From Janthinobacterium sp051380735 (GTDB lineage Bacteria > Pseudomonadota > Gammaproteobacteria > Burkholderiales > Burkholderiaceae_D), in NCBI RefSeq assembly GCF_051380735.1, contig NZ_JBNYXQ010000006.1, forward strand, positions 124,001 through 188,000: DNA of 64,000 nt, read 5' to 3'. Shown here piece after piece: positions 17,545-26,392 of the stretch. Position 1 is the stretch's first letter, and every line of letters starts with the position of its first letter. The notes under the pieces were generated by a model. It was not told the DNA's origin, did not search any database, and saw only the letters and a list, made by a program, of their open reading frames with translations. Position numbers and translations under genes: made by a program.

Positions 17545-18210
17545 CTAGCGCACCACCTGCAGCGCCGCGGCCAGCAGCACCGTCAGCGCGCCGTCGCCGC
17601 CTTCCGAGCGGCGCGACTGGCAAAAGGCGATTACTTCCGGCTTTTGCACCAGCCAGCTGTGCACCATCGACTTGAGTACGGGTTCCTGTCCTTTCGAACC
17701 GAAACCCTTGCCGTGGATCACGCGCACGCAGCGCAGCTTGCGCCGTGTCGCATGGGCCAGGAAAGCGCCGATGGCGTCGCGCGCGTCATCGCGGCGCAAG
17801 CCATGCAAGTCCAGTTCATCCTGGACAGGCCAATGGCCCTTGCGCATTTTTTTCACCACGTCCGGTCCCACGCCAGGCGCCGCATAATTGACGGCCGGAT
17901 CGTTTTCCAGGTAATGATCGACTTCGAACAGGTCCGACAGCGACTCGCGCAGCACGGCCGCATCGTCTTCCTCGCGGCTCAGTTTGCGCGCCGGCTGGGC
18001 TGACGTCATGGCTGGCGTTTTCGGCAGCGCCGGCACGTAGCGGTCCGACTCAGGCAGACGCTTGACGCCGCCGATGCTGGCCTTGAACAGATTGCCTTCC
18101 ACCGCCTGCACTTGCGCCTTTTTTGCCCGCTCGGCTAGTTCCGCCGCGCGCGCTTCGGCCTGCTCCTTGAGCTGCTTGCTGACAGCTTTCAGGTCGGCAA
18201 AGTCTTTCAT
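17545..18210 (-). CDS. Smr-domain protein
   Basis: A 221-residue protein starting at ATG 18210 (MKDFADLKAVSKQ). A longer frame upstream overlaps trxB and has non-coding composition, so it is rejected. The N-terminal third is a charged, coiled-coil-like helix (LKEQAEARAAELAERAKKAQ). The C-terminal Smr (MutS2-related) domain shows the LDLHGLRRDDARDAI and RVIHGKGFGSKG motifs. Smr domains are DNA- or RNA-nicking nucleases in MutS2 and in stand-alone proteins. Here the canonical HGxG is present. It lies 13 bases after the trxB stop and is probably co-transcribed with it. Confidence 0.9.
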   Translation of the reverse strand: MKDFADLKAVSKQLKEQAEARAAELAERAKKAQVQAVEGNLFKASIGGVKRLPESDRYVPALPKTPAMTSAQPARKLSREEDDAAVLRESLSDLFEVDHYLENDPAVNYAAPGVGPDVVKKMRKGHWPVQDELDLHGLRRDDARDAIGAFLAHATRRKLRCVRVIHGKGFGSKGQEPVLKSMVHSWLVQKPEVIAFCQSRRSEGGDGALTVLLAAALQVVR

Positions 18211-18223
18211 CGACGCCACCAGC

Positions 18224-19177
18224 TTACTCCTGGCCTTCCAGGTAGCGCTGCGCGTCCAGTGCCGCCATGCAACCGGTGCCGGCGCTGGTGATGGCCTGGC
18301 GGTAGATATGGTCCTGCACATCGCCAGCGGCAAACACGCCCGGCGCGCTGGTGGCGGTGGCCATGCCTTCCAGGCCGGTTTTCGTCTTGATGTAGCCGTT
18401 GTGCATGTCGAGCTGGCCTTCGAAGATGCTGGTGTTCGGCTTGTGGCCAATGGCGATAAACACGCCGTGCACATTCAACGCTTCGACCTTGCCATCGATG
18501 GTCGACTTGATGTTCAGGCCTGTCACGCCGCCTTCGTTGCCGGTTACTTCGTCCAGCGTATGGTTGTACTTCAGCACGATCTTGCCTTCGGCAACCTTGG
18601 CGTTCAGGCGGTCGATCAGGATCGCCTCGGCGCGGAACTTGTCGCGGCGGTGGATCAGCGTGACTTTATCGGCTATATTCGACAGGTACAGCGCTTCTTC
18701 GACGGCCGTATTGCCGCCGCCGACGACTGCCACTTCCTGGTTGCGGTAGAAGAAACCGTCACAGGTGGCGCAGGCCGACACGCCTTTGCCCATAAAGGCC
18801 GCTTCCGAAGGCAGGCCCAGGTATTGCGCCGACGCGCCGGTGGCAATAATCAGGGTGTCGCAGGTGTATTCGTGGCTGTCGCCTTTCAGGCGGATCGGCT
18901 TTTCATTCAGGAACGTCGTATGGATATGGTCAAACACGATTTCCGTGTTGAAGCGCTCGGCGTGCTGCAGCAAGCGCTGCATCAGGTCCGGGCCTTGCAC
19001 GCCCATCGGGTCACCGGGCCAGTTTTCCACGTCGGTAGTGGTCATCAACTGGCCGCCCTGTTCCACGCCGGTGACCAGCATCGGTTTCAGGTTGGCACGC
19101 GCGGCATAGACGGCGGCGCTGTAGCCGGCAGGGCCGGAGCCAAGGATCAGAACGCGGGCGTGTTTGGTAGTGGTCAT
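18224..19177 (-). CDS. trxB: Thioredoxin-disulfide reductase
   Basis: It uses NADPH and FAD to reduce thioredoxin in the cytoplasm. From ATG 19177, preceded by AGAGAAG, it has 317 residues, the usual length. It shows the FAD-binding GSGPAGYSAAVYAA, the redox-active CATC (Cys136 and Cys139), the NADPH-binding VVGGGNTAVEEALYLS and the C-terminal FAAGDVQD. A frame extending 15 codons upstream lacks a ribosome site and is rejected. It is divergent from ftsK, and a perfect 12-bp palindrome GCTTGCGCAAGC (19249-19260) sits in the shared promoter region. Confidence 0.97.
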   Translation of the reverse strand: MTTTKHARVLILGSGPAGYSAAVYAARANLKPMLVTGVEQGGQLMTTTDVENWPGDPMGVQGPDLMQRLLQHAERFNTEIVFDHIHTTFLNEKPIRLKGDSHEYTCDTLIIATGASAQYLGLPSEAAFMGKGVSACATCDGFFYRNQEVAVVGGGNTAVEEALYLSNIADKVTLIHRRDKFRAEAILIDRLNAKVAEGKIVLKYNHTLDEVTGNEGGVTGLNIKSTIDGKVEALNVHGVFIAIGHKPNTSIFEGQLDMHNGYIKTKTGLEGMATATSAPGVFAAGDVQDHIYRQAITSAGTGCMAALDAQRYLEGQE

Positions 19178-19405
19178 GATGGGGGCTTCTCTCTGTATGG
19201 GATCTATCCGAATTGGGGGCATTCACGTCAAGAACAAGGCAGTGTTGTGCTTGCGCAAGCTATCGCCGGATTATAGACCAAGCCGTCCACACAGACGAAT
19301 CGTGGGGTCGTCTCGCACGCATATGGCTTAGAATACAGCCTATGATGGGGTATTCCATTAAAGAAACACTTATAGAACACATATCACCTTGCAGCGCTTC
19401 CCAGA

Positions 19406-21772
19406 ATGACTAAACCAGCCCAGGCCAACCAGAACAGTTATACCCGCAAGCCGGTCGAGCGCCGCCCGTTGCCCAACCGGCTGGTACGGCTGCTGTCCGA
19501 GGCGCGCTGGTTCGCGTTTGCCGCCTTCGCCCTGTATTTCGTGCTGATACTGGCCAGCTTCAACAAGCTCGATCCGGGCTGGTCGCACGCCACTTCGGTC
19601 GACAAGGTGGCCAATCTCGGTGGCAAGCTGGGCGCGACCCTGTCCGACCTGCTGTTATATATCTTCGGTTTTTCCGCCTGGTGGTGGTGCGTGTGGCTGC
19701 TGCGCACGGTGTGGAACGGTTATCACCGCCTGAGCCGCCGCTTTCTGCTCGAACAGGAAGATGACGTCGAGCGCGAACACCATGTCGAGATGCTGATACG
19801 CATCGTCGGCTTTTCCATCATGCTGATCGGCAGCATGGGCCTGGAATACCTGCGCATGGCGAAAAGCCTGCACGTGCAGCTGCCGCGCGAACCCGGCGGC
19901 GTGCTGGGCCAGCTGGTGGGCCACTCCAGCCATGTCGCCTTTGGATTCACCGGCGCGACCTTGCTGTTGCTGCTGCTGTTTGCCCTCGGCTTCAGCCTGT
20001 TCTTCCATGTTTCCTGGTTGCAGGTGGCCGAGCGCATAGGCGCTGCCATCGAAGACAGTTTCAACTGGTTCGTGCTGCGCTACCGCGACCGCGAAGATCG
20101 TCGCCAGGGCGAAGTGGCCGCCGTGCGCCGCGACGAAGTAGTGGTGATCGAACGGGCCAAGCACGTGGAAAAACACGTCGCTGCGCCGCCGGTGAAAATC
20201 GAGCCGCAGGTGGTGGCCGTGGTGAAATCCGAACGCGTGGAAAAAGAACGCCAGGCCTATCTGTTCGAGGGTTTGGGCGACGGCAAGCTGCCGCCCTTGT
20301 CACTGCTCGACGAAGCGCCGGCGGTGGTGGAAACCGTGTCGGTGGAAACGCTGGAATTTACCAGCCGCCTGATCGAAAAGAAATTGTCCGATTTTGGCGT
20401 CGACGCCAAAGTAGTGGCCGCTTACCCCGGCCCGGTCGTCACGCGCTACGAGATCGAACCGGCCACTGGCGTGAAGGGCAGTCAGATCGTCGGCCTGGCG
20501 CGCGACCTGGCCCGTTCGCTGTCGCTGACTTCGATCCGGGTGGTGGAAACCATTCCCGGCAAAAACTACATGGCGCTGGAACTGCCGAACAGCAAGCGCC
20601 AGATCGTGCGCCTGACGGAAATTCTCGGCTCCAAGGTCTACAACGATGGCGTGTCGAGCCTGACGATTGCGCTGGGCAAGGATATCGCCGGCAAGCCGGT
20701 GGTGGCCGATCTGGCCAAGATGCCGCACTTGCTGGTGGCCGGTACTACCGGTTCCGGTAAATCGGTGGGCATCAATGCCACCATTCTGTCCTTGTTGTAC
20801 AAGTCCGATCCGCACGACGTGCGCTTGATCCTGATCGACCCGAAGATGCTGGAAATGTCGGTCTACGAAGGCATTCCCCATCTGCTGGCGCCGGTGGTCA
20901 CCGATATGCGCCAGGCCGGCCACGCGCTGAACTGGGCCGTCAACGAGATGGAACGCCGCTACAAGCTGATGAGCAAGATGGGGGTGCGTAACCTGGCCGG
21001 CTACAATACCAAGATTGCCGACGCCGCCAAGCGCGAAGAACATATTCCGAATCCGTTCAGCCTGACGCCCGATTCGCCGGAACCTCTGGAAAAACTGCCG
21101 ACCATTGTCATTATCATCGACGAGCTGGCCGACCTGATGATGGTGGTCGGTAAAAAAGTCGAGGAATTGATCGCCCGTATCGCGCAAAAGGCGCGCGCGG
21201 CCGGCCTGCACTTGATTCTGGCGACGCAGCGCCCATCTGTAGATGTCATCACGGGCCTGATCAAGGCGAATATACCGACCCGTATCGCGTTCCAGGTGTC
21301 GTCCAAGATCGACTCGCGCACCATTCTCGACCAGATGGGCGCGGAAGCGCTGCTGGGCATGGGCGACATGCTGTACATGCCGCCCGGCACCGGTTTGCCG
21401 ATGCGCGTGCACGGCGCGTTTGTGTCCGATGAAGAGGTGCACCGCGTGGTCAGCCATTTGAAGTTGCAGGGCGAGCCGAACTATGTCGAGGGCATCCTTG
21501 AAGGCGGCACCCTGGAAGGCGAAGGCGGCGAGGCCGGCGCCGCGCCGGGCGAGGGCGGCGGCGAGGCCGATGCCCTGTACGACCAGGCGGTGCAAGTCGT
21601 ATTGAAGAACCGCCGCGCCTCGATTTCGCTGGTGCAGCGCCATTTGCGCATCGGCTACAATCGCGCGGCCCGTTTGCTCGAGCAGATGGAGCAAAGCGGT
21701 GTTGTCTCAACCATGCAGTCCAATGGCAACCGGGAAATCCTGGTGCCGGCGGCAAGTGCCGAACCAGGATAA
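19406..21772 (+). CDS. ftsK: DNA translocase FtsK
   Basis: A septum-anchored motor that pumps DNA and activates XerCD at dif during division. It has 788 residues. Four hydrophobic segments occupy the N-terminal 200 residues (for example FAFAAFALYFVLILASF and ATLLLLLLFALGFSLFF), followed by a short linker. The motor has Walker A VAGTTGSGKSVGIN, Walker B-type IVIIIDELADLMMVVG and RPSVDVITGLIKANIPTRIA. The C-terminal gamma winged helix (QRHLRIGYNRAARLLEQME) reads KOPS sequences. The linker is far shorter than in Escherichia coli, as is normal for this group. lolA starts 6 bases after the stop. Confidence 0.96.
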   Translation: MTKPAQANQNSYTRKPVERRPLPNRLVRLLSEARWFAFAAFALYFVLILASFNKLDPGWSHATSVDKVANLGGKLGATLSDLLLYIFGFSAWWWCVWLLRTVWNGYHRLSRRFLLEQEDDVEREHHVEMLIRIVGFSIMLIGSMGLEYLRMAKSLHVQLPREPGGVLGQLVGHSSHVAFGFTGATLLLLLLFALGFSLFFHVSWLQVAERIGAAIEDSFNWFVLRYRDREDRRQGEVAAVRRDEVVVIERAKHVEKHVAAPPVKIEPQVVAVVKSERVEKERQAYLFEGLGDGKLPPLSLLDEAPAVVETVSVETLEFTSRLIEKKLSDFGVDAKVVAAYPGPVVTRYEIEPATGVKGSQIVGLARDLARSLSLTSIRVVETIPGKNYMALELPNSKRQIVRLTEILGSKVYNDGVSSLTIALGKDIAGKPVVADLAKMPHLLVAGTTGSGKSVGINATILSLLYKSDPHDVRLILIDPKMLEMSVYEGIPHLLAPVVTDMRQAGHALNWAVNEMERRYKLMSKMGVRNLAGYNTKIADAAKREEHIPNPFSLTPDSPEPLEKLPTIVIIIDELADLMMVVGKKVEELIARIAQKARAAGLHLILATQRPSVDVITGLIKANIPTRIAFQVSSKIDSRTILDQMGAEALLGMGDMLYMPPGTGLPMRVHGAFVSDEEVHRVVSHLKLQGEPNYVEGILEGGTLEGEGGEAGAAPGEGGGEADALYDQAVQVVLKNRRASISLVQRHLRIGYNRAARLLEQMEQSGVVSTMQSNGNREILVPAASAEPG

Positions 21773-21777
21773 AAAGA

Positions 21778-22434
21778 ATGACCAAACACACTATCGCAAC
21801 AAAATTTCTTATTGGTGCCACCAGCCTTGCCTGCGGCTTGCTGTTCGCGGCCAGCGCCTCGGCCAGCGCGCTGGAGCAGTTCAAGAGCTTCGCTGCCGGC
21901 ACCAAGTCGGCCAAGGGCGAGTTCGTGCAGCGGCAAGTAAAAAAAGCGGACGCGGGCGGCAAGGCGAAAGTCTCCACCCCGGCCAGCGGCACCTTTGAAT
22001 TCGCCCGTCCGGGCAAGTTTATCTGGACCTATCTGAAACCGTACGAGCAACTGCTGCAAGCCGATGGCGAGCAACTGTATATCTACGACAAGGACCTGAG
22101 CCAGGTCACCATCAAGAAACTGGGTGACGCGCTCGGTTCCTCGCCGGCCGCCATCCTGTTCGGCAGCAACGACCTGGAAAAGAATTTCACGCTGGCCGAA
22201 GCGGGCACGCGCGACGGCCTGGAGTGGCTGAAGGCGACGCCGAAAGCCAAGGACACGACGTTTGACGAAATCAATATCGGTCTGCGCAACGGCGTGCCCG
22301 AAGCGATGGAACTGCGCGACTCGTTCGGCCAGACCTCTATCCTGTCGTTCAAGAACTTCCAGAAGAATCCGTTGCTGGCCGCCAATCACTTTAAATTTGT
22401 CATGCCCAAGGGGGCGGACGTGATTAACAATTAA
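21778..22434 (+). CDS. lolA: Outer-membrane lipoprotein carrier protein LolA
   Basis: A periplasmic chaperone that ferries lipoproteins from the LolCDE complex to LolB at the outer membrane. It has 218 residues with a signal peptide (LIGATSLACGLLFAASASASA). The mature domain has the LolA features: an early FAAGTKSAKGEFVQRQV strand, SGTFEFARPGKFIWTYLKPYEQLLQADGE with the aromatic-rich hydrophobic core, LYIYDKDLSQVT, and ILSFKNFQKNP. It is placed directly after ftsK, an order conserved across many proteobacteria, and ends at a GNRA-capped terminator before rarA. Confidence 0.94.
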   Translation: MTKHTIATKFLIGATSLACGLLFAASASASALEQFKSFAAGTKSAKGEFVQRQVKKADAGGKAKVSTPASGTFEFARPGKFIWTYLKPYEQLLQADGEQLYIYDKDLSQVTIKKLGDALGSSPAAILFGSNDLEKNFTLAEAGTRDGLEWLKATPKAKDTTFDEINIGLRNGVPEAMELRDSFGQTSILSFKNFQKNPLLAANHFKFVMPKGADVINN

Positions 22435-22469
22435 GCTCGTTTGCGTTAGTCGCGCTTGCTTGTCGACCG

Positions 22470-22500
22470 GCCTCGCAGCGATGCGGGGCTTTTGCATTTT
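22470..22500 (+). terminator. Probable terminator after lolA
   Basis: The 8-bp stem GCCTCGCA/TGCGGGGC (one G-T pair) is closed by a GCGA tetraloop and followed by TTTTGCATTTTTT. Confidence 0.6.
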
Positions 22501-22515
22501 TTACTGGACATCATC

Positions 22516-23823
22516 ATGGCGGATCTGTTTTCCACCGAACCACGCCAGCCGCTGGCCGAAGCGCTGCGCCCGAAAATCCTGACCGAAGTCATCGGCCAGA
22601 CCCATCTGCTGGGCGTGGGCAAACCGCTGCGCCTGGCTTTCGAAGCGGGCAAGGCCCATTCGATGATACTGTGGGGCCCACCTGGCGTGGGCAAGACCAC
22701 CCTGGCGCGGCTGATGGCAAACGCTTTCGACAGCGAATTCATTGCCCTGTCGGCCGTGTTTGCCGGCGTCAAGGATATCCGCGCGGCGATGGACCAGGCC
22801 CGCAACAGCCTGGACCAGTTCGGCAAGCATACCTTGCTGTTTGTTGACGAGATTCATCGCTTCAACAAGTCGCAGCAGGACGCCTTGCTGCCTTTCGTGG
22901 AATCGGGCCTGGTGACGTTTATCGGCGCCACCACCGAAAACCCCAGTTTCGAGGTCAACTCGGCGCTGCTGTCGCGCGCACAAGTGTATGTGTTGAAATC
23001 GCTGACGGAAGACGAGCTCAAGCTGCTGTTGGCCAAGGCGCAGGCGAGCGCGCTGTCGCACCTGGTGTTCGAGGACGCGGCCGTCGACACGCTGATCGGC
23101 TATGCCGACGGTGATGCGCGCCGCTTTTTGAATTTGCTGGAGCAGGCCGACACTGCCGCCAGTTCGACCGGTACCACGACAATCGATGCGGCTTTTGTCG
23201 ACAATGCATTGACGTTGAACTCGCGCCGCTTCGACAAGGGCGGCGACAATTTCTACGACCAGATCTCGGCCCTGCACAAGTCGGTGCGCGGTTCGAACCC
23301 GGATGCTGCCCTGTACTGGTTCTGCCGCATGATCGACGGTGGTGCCGATCCACGCTATCTGTCACGCCGCATCGTGCGCATGGCCTGGGAAGATATTGGC
23401 CTGGCCGACCCGCGTGCGCTGACCATGGTCAACGACGCAGCCGAAACCTATGAACGGCTCGGTTCGCCCGAAGGCGAGCTGGCGTTGGGGCAGGCGGTGA
23501 TCTACCTGGCGATTGCCGCGAAAAGCAATGCCGGCTACAACGCTTTCAACCAGGCCATGGCCTTTGTCAAGAAAGACAAGTCGAAAGAGGTGCCGGTGCA
23601 TTTGCGCAATGCACCCACCAAGCTGATGAAGGAGCTGGGCTACGGCCACGCTTATCGCTACGCACATGACGAGCCCGACGCGTATGCAGCCGGCGAAACC
23701 TATTTTCCGGACGGCATGATGGAGCCGGGCTGGTACAAGCCCGTGCCGCGCGGCATGGAAAGCAAGATCGCCGACAAGCTGGCATGGCTGCGCGAGCTGG
23801 ACCGCAAAGCCGGCAAGCTCTGA
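22516..23823 (+). CDS. rarA: Replication-associated recombination protein A (AAA+ ATPase)
   Basis: RarA/MgsA is a clamp-loader-like ATPase acting at stalled forks. It has 435 residues from ATG 22516; an upstream in-frame start would read through the lolA terminator and is rejected. The AAA+ core shows Walker A GPPGVGKT (residues 54-61), Walker B LLFVDEIHRFNKSQQDALLP (Asp111, Glu112), sensor 1 FIGATTENPSFEVN and the arginine-bearing sensor 2 YADGDARRFLNLLEQ. The C-terminal tetramerisation part has FYDQISALHKSVRGSNPDAA and YFPDGM near the end. It lies between lolA and serS, a common proteobacterial arrangement. Confidence 0.95.
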   Translation: MADLFSTEPRQPLAEALRPKILTEVIGQTHLLGVGKPLRLAFEAGKAHSMILWGPPGVGKTTLARLMANAFDSEFIALSAVFAGVKDIRAAMDQARNSLDQFGKHTLLFVDEIHRFNKSQQDALLPFVESGLVTFIGATTENPSFEVNSALLSRAQVYVLKSLTEDELKLLLAKAQASALSHLVFEDAAVDTLIGYADGDARRFLNLLEQADTAASSTGTTTIDAAFVDNALTLNSRRFDKGGDNFYDQISALHKSVRGSNPDAALYWFCRMIDGGADPRYLSRRIVRMAWEDIGLADPRALTMVNDAAETYERLGSPEGELALGQAVIYLAIAAKSNAGYNAFNQAMAFVKKDKSKEVPVHLRNAPTKLMKELGYGHAYRYAHDEPDAYAAGETYFPDGMMEPGWYKPVPRGMESKIADKLAWLRELDRKAGKL

Positions 23824-23975
23824 GCGTCGTTCCACGCTTCAATCCTGCATTTTTACCGTTCGCGCCGCGTTTTTCGCCGCTGGTCGCAATCCGGTGGTGT
23901 TGCAGGTGTTCGCTGGCTAAAGTACCACCATACCAGCAGCACTTGACAACAACCCACACCACCAGGAGCCACATC

Positions 23976-24179
23976 ATGAACGCACTGAAAAACATGGAAA
24001 TCGCCTTTGTCGCCGCCGCCGTCCTGGCTATCGGTGCCAGCTTCGCCACCGCCGATGCACGTTCGGTCAGCGTCAGCGCCGACTCGGCCGTAGTGGCCCA
24101 TGCGGTCGACACGTCGATGCCGGTAGTGACCGTCAGCGCCCGCCGCCTGAGCGCCGCCGAGAAAGCCGCCTTTATCTGA
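23976..24179 (+). CDS. Small exported peptide, unknown function
   Basis: A 67-residue protein. ATG 23976 follows a good ribosome site (CCAGGAGCC). Residues 1-28 look like a signal peptide (MEIAFVAAAVLAIGASFATADA), leaving a mature peptide of about 40 residues rich in Val, Ser and Ala with the paired strands SVSVSADSAVVAHAVD and PVVTVSARRLSAAEKAAF. There are no cysteines and no recognised domain. It stands alone in the roughly 450-base gap between rarA and serS. The frame extends upstream to 23784 but overlaps rarA, so the start at 23976 is preferred. Expression is plausible but unproven. Confidence 0.6.
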   Translation: MNALKNMEIAFVAAAVLAIGASFATADARSVSVSADSAVVAHAVDTSMPVVTVSARRLSAAEKAAFI

Positions 24180-24278
24180 TGCTGGTGGCCGGCAGGCCGG
24201 CCAGTGCAAAACTCGCAATCAAACGAACGGGTCTTGGTACAATGTGTGCTTCCTTATATCAGCACCGCCACGCACCCC

Positions 24279-25568
24279 ATGATAGATATCCAATTACTCC
24301 GTAAAGACATCGCCAACGTTGCCGCCCGCCTGGCGACGCGCAAGTTCCAGCTCGACGTGGCAGGTTTTACCGCCCTCGAAGCCGAGCGCAAGGCGATACA
24401 GACACGTACCGAAGAGTTGCAGGGCAAGCGCAATGCGCTGTCCAAGCAGATCGGCATGTTGAAGGGCAAGGGCGAAGACACCTCGGCCGTGATGGCGCAA
24501 GTGGCTGGCCTGGGCGACGAATTGAAAGCCGATGAAACGGCGCTGGCGCAGGTGCAAGCCAGGCTGAGCGAATTCATTATGGCCGTGCCTAACCTGCCGC
24601 ACGAATCGGCGCCGCTCGGCGAAGACGAAGCGGGCAACGTGGAAGTGCGCAAGCTCGGCACGCCACGCACGTTCGACTTTGAAGTGAAAGACCATGTCGA
24701 CGTCGGCGCCGCGCTGGGCCTCGACTTCGAAGTGGCGACCAAGTTGACCGGCTCGCGCTTCTCCGTCATGAAAGGCGGCATCGCCCGTTTGCACCGCGCG
24801 CTGGCGCAGTTCATGCTCAATACCCACGTCGACGAGCATGGCTACACCGAATGCTATACCCCGTACATGGTCAACGCCGACTCGCTGCGCGGCACCGGCC
24901 AGTTGCCTAAATTCGAAGCCGATCTGTTCTCGGTGAAAAAAGGCGGCGTGGAAGGCGAGGGTGAGACCTTCTACCTGATCCCGACTTCGGAAGTGACCTT
25001 GACCAATATCGCCCGCGACGAGATCTTGCCGCTGGACCAGCTGCCCTTGAAAATGACGGCGCACACGCCATGCTTCCGCTCGGAAGCGGGCAGCTACGGC
25101 CGCGACACGCGCGGCATGATCCGCCAGCACCAGTTCGACAAGGTGGAAATGGTGCAGGTGGTCCATCCCGATACCTCGTATGACGTGCTGGACGAAATGG
25201 TCGGCCACGCCGAAACCATCTTGCAGCGCCTGGGCCTGCCATACCGCGTGATGTCGCTGTGCACCGGCGACATGGGCTTTACCGCCGCCAAGACCTTCGA
25301 CCTGGAAGTATGGCTGCCGGCGCAGAATACCTACCGCGAAATTTCCTCGCTGTCGAACTGCGAAGCCTTCCAGGCGCGTCGCATGCAGGCGCGTTTCCGC
25401 AACGCAGCCGGCAAACCCGAACTGGCCCACACCCTGAACGGCTCCGGCCTGGCAGTCGGCCGCACCCTGGTCGCGATACTGGAAAACTACCAGCAAGCCG
25501 ACGGCAGCGTCGAGATCCCGCCGGTGCTGCGCCCGTACATGGGCGGCCTGACCCACCTGAAGGCCTAA
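24279..25568 (+). CDS. serS: Seryl-tRNA synthetase
   Basis: It charges tRNA-Ser (and tRNA-Sec where present) with serine. It has 429 residues from ATG 24279; a longer frame upstream adds 25 unrelated residues. The N-terminal long antiparallel coiled coil (about residues 28-105), which grips the long variable arm of tRNA-Ser, is clear. The class II core follows with motif 2 FRSEAGSYGRDTRGMIRQHQ, the TSEVTLTN serine-binding loop and motif 3 GSGLAVGRTLVAILENYQ. Its 3' end is 87 bases before the first of two tRNA-Ser genes, so the enzyme and its substrate are neighbours. Confidence 0.97.
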   Translation: MIDIQLLRKDIANVAARLATRKFQLDVAGFTALEAERKAIQTRTEELQGKRNALSKQIGMLKGKGEDTSAVMAQVAGLGDELKADETALAQVQARLSEFIMAVPNLPHESAPLGEDEAGNVEVRKLGTPRTFDFEVKDHVDVGAALGLDFEVATKLTGSRFSVMKGGIARLHRALAQFMLNTHVDEHGYTECYTPYMVNADSLRGTGQLPKFEADLFSVKKGGVEGEGETFYLIPTSEVTLTNIARDEILPLDQLPLKMTAHTPCFRSEAGSYGRDTRGMIRQHQFDKVEMVQVVHPDTSYDVLDEMVGHAETILQRLGLPYRVMSLCTGDMGFTAAKTFDLEVWLPAQNTYREISSLSNCEAFQARRMQARFRNAAGKPELAHTLNGSGLAVGRTLVAILENYQQADGSVEIPPVLRPYMGGLTHLKA

Positions 25569-25597
25569 AAAGTCCTTCCCTTTTCTGTGCCGGCTGC

Positions 25598-25603
25598 TAT
25601 AAT
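25598..25603 (+). promoter_or_regulatory. -10 box of tRNA-Ser copy 1
   Basis: TATAAT followed by the leader CTTGCCTTCTCGCAGCAATG, which recurs before the second copy at 25986. Confidence 0.6.
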
Positions 25604-25655
25604 CTTGCCTTCTCGCAGCAATGCAAGAAAAGACCGCAAGCAATGCGCAGTACCT

Positions 25656-25747
<92 letters not shown>

Positions 25748-25754
25748 ACAAATA

Positions 25755-25787
25755 AAAGAAGCTCCCGCAAGGGAGCTTTTTTTATTT
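25755..25787 (+). terminator. Terminator of tRNA-Ser copy 1
   Basis: Stem AAGCTCCC/GGGAGCTT with loop GCAA and a run of seven T. An identical terminator follows copy 2. Confidence 0.9.
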
Positions 25788-25803
25788 GTGCCGGCGCAGA
25801 GGA

Positions 25804-25925
25804 GCACGCCCCCTGCGGGGCGTGCGCGTGGGATTCGAAGCCTTGCGCGTACTCGCGCAAGGCTCTCCGAATCGTCCATTCAGGTTTAAAAAATCCCCAA
25901 AGCGCGCCAGCGTAAAGGGATTTTT
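25804..25925 (+). repeat. tRNA-linked hairpin element, copy 1
   Basis: There are three stem-loops in a row: GCACGCCCC/GGGGCGTGC (25804-25825), AGCCTTGCGCG-TACT-CGCGCAAGGCT (25839-25864) and AAAAATCCC/GGGATTTTT (25889-25925). The same three positions form stems in copy 2 with different bases. The third hairpin resembles a further terminator. Confidence 0.75.
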
Positions 25926-25979
25926 AGTAGTAAAACAAATATCCTCCACTCCCCCCTTCCATTTCCCTCCCACCCTCTA

Positions 25980-25985
25980 TATAAT
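25980..25985 (+). promoter_or_regulatory. -10 box of tRNA-Ser copy 2
   Basis: TATAAT with the same downstream leader as copy 1. The upstream flank differs, so this marks the left end of the duplicated block. Confidence 0.6.
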
Positions 25986-26035
25986 CTTGCCTTCTCGCAG
26001 CAATGCTTGAAAAGACCGCAGCGCAAGCAATACCT

Positions 26036-26127
<92 letters not shown>

Positions 26128-26134
26128 ACAAATA

Positions 26135-26167
26135 AAAGAAGCTCCCGCAAGGGAGCTTTTTTTATTT
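26135..26167 (+). terminator. Terminator of tRNA-Ser copy 2
   Basis: Same stem, GCAA loop and T-run as the terminator of copy 1. Confidence 0.9.
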
Positions 26168-26183
26168 GTTCTGGCGAAGAGGA

Positions 26184-26300
26184 GCACGCCCCCGGCGGGG
26201 CGTGCGCGTGGGATTCGAAGGGCTGGGCGTACTCGCCCAGCCCTTCGAATCGCCCATTCAGGTTTTAAAAACCGCCCAAAGCGCGCAGCGCAAGGCGGTT
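26184..26300 (+). repeat. tRNA-linked hairpin element, copy 2
   Basis: GCACGCCCC/GGGGCGTGC (26184-26205) is followed by an unbroken 18-bp stem, GATTCGAAGGGCTGGGCG and its complement, around loop TACT (26212-26251). A stem AACCGCC/GGCGGTT follows (26270-26300). The second and third stems keep pairing despite base changes relative to copy 1. Confidence 0.78.
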
Positions 26301-26392
26301 CCTACTCCAGCATCCACTGCAACCAAGCCACCCCCGCTATGGTAATCTACTCCCGGTTTCCTTCTCCCATCCCCGACCCACAAGCAAAAGCA

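Noticed and set aside
17545..18474. Longer form of the Smr-domain gene starting at 18474
   Set aside because: The extra 88 codons overlap trxB and have low-complexity, non-native composition. ATG 18210 just after the trxB stop fits better.
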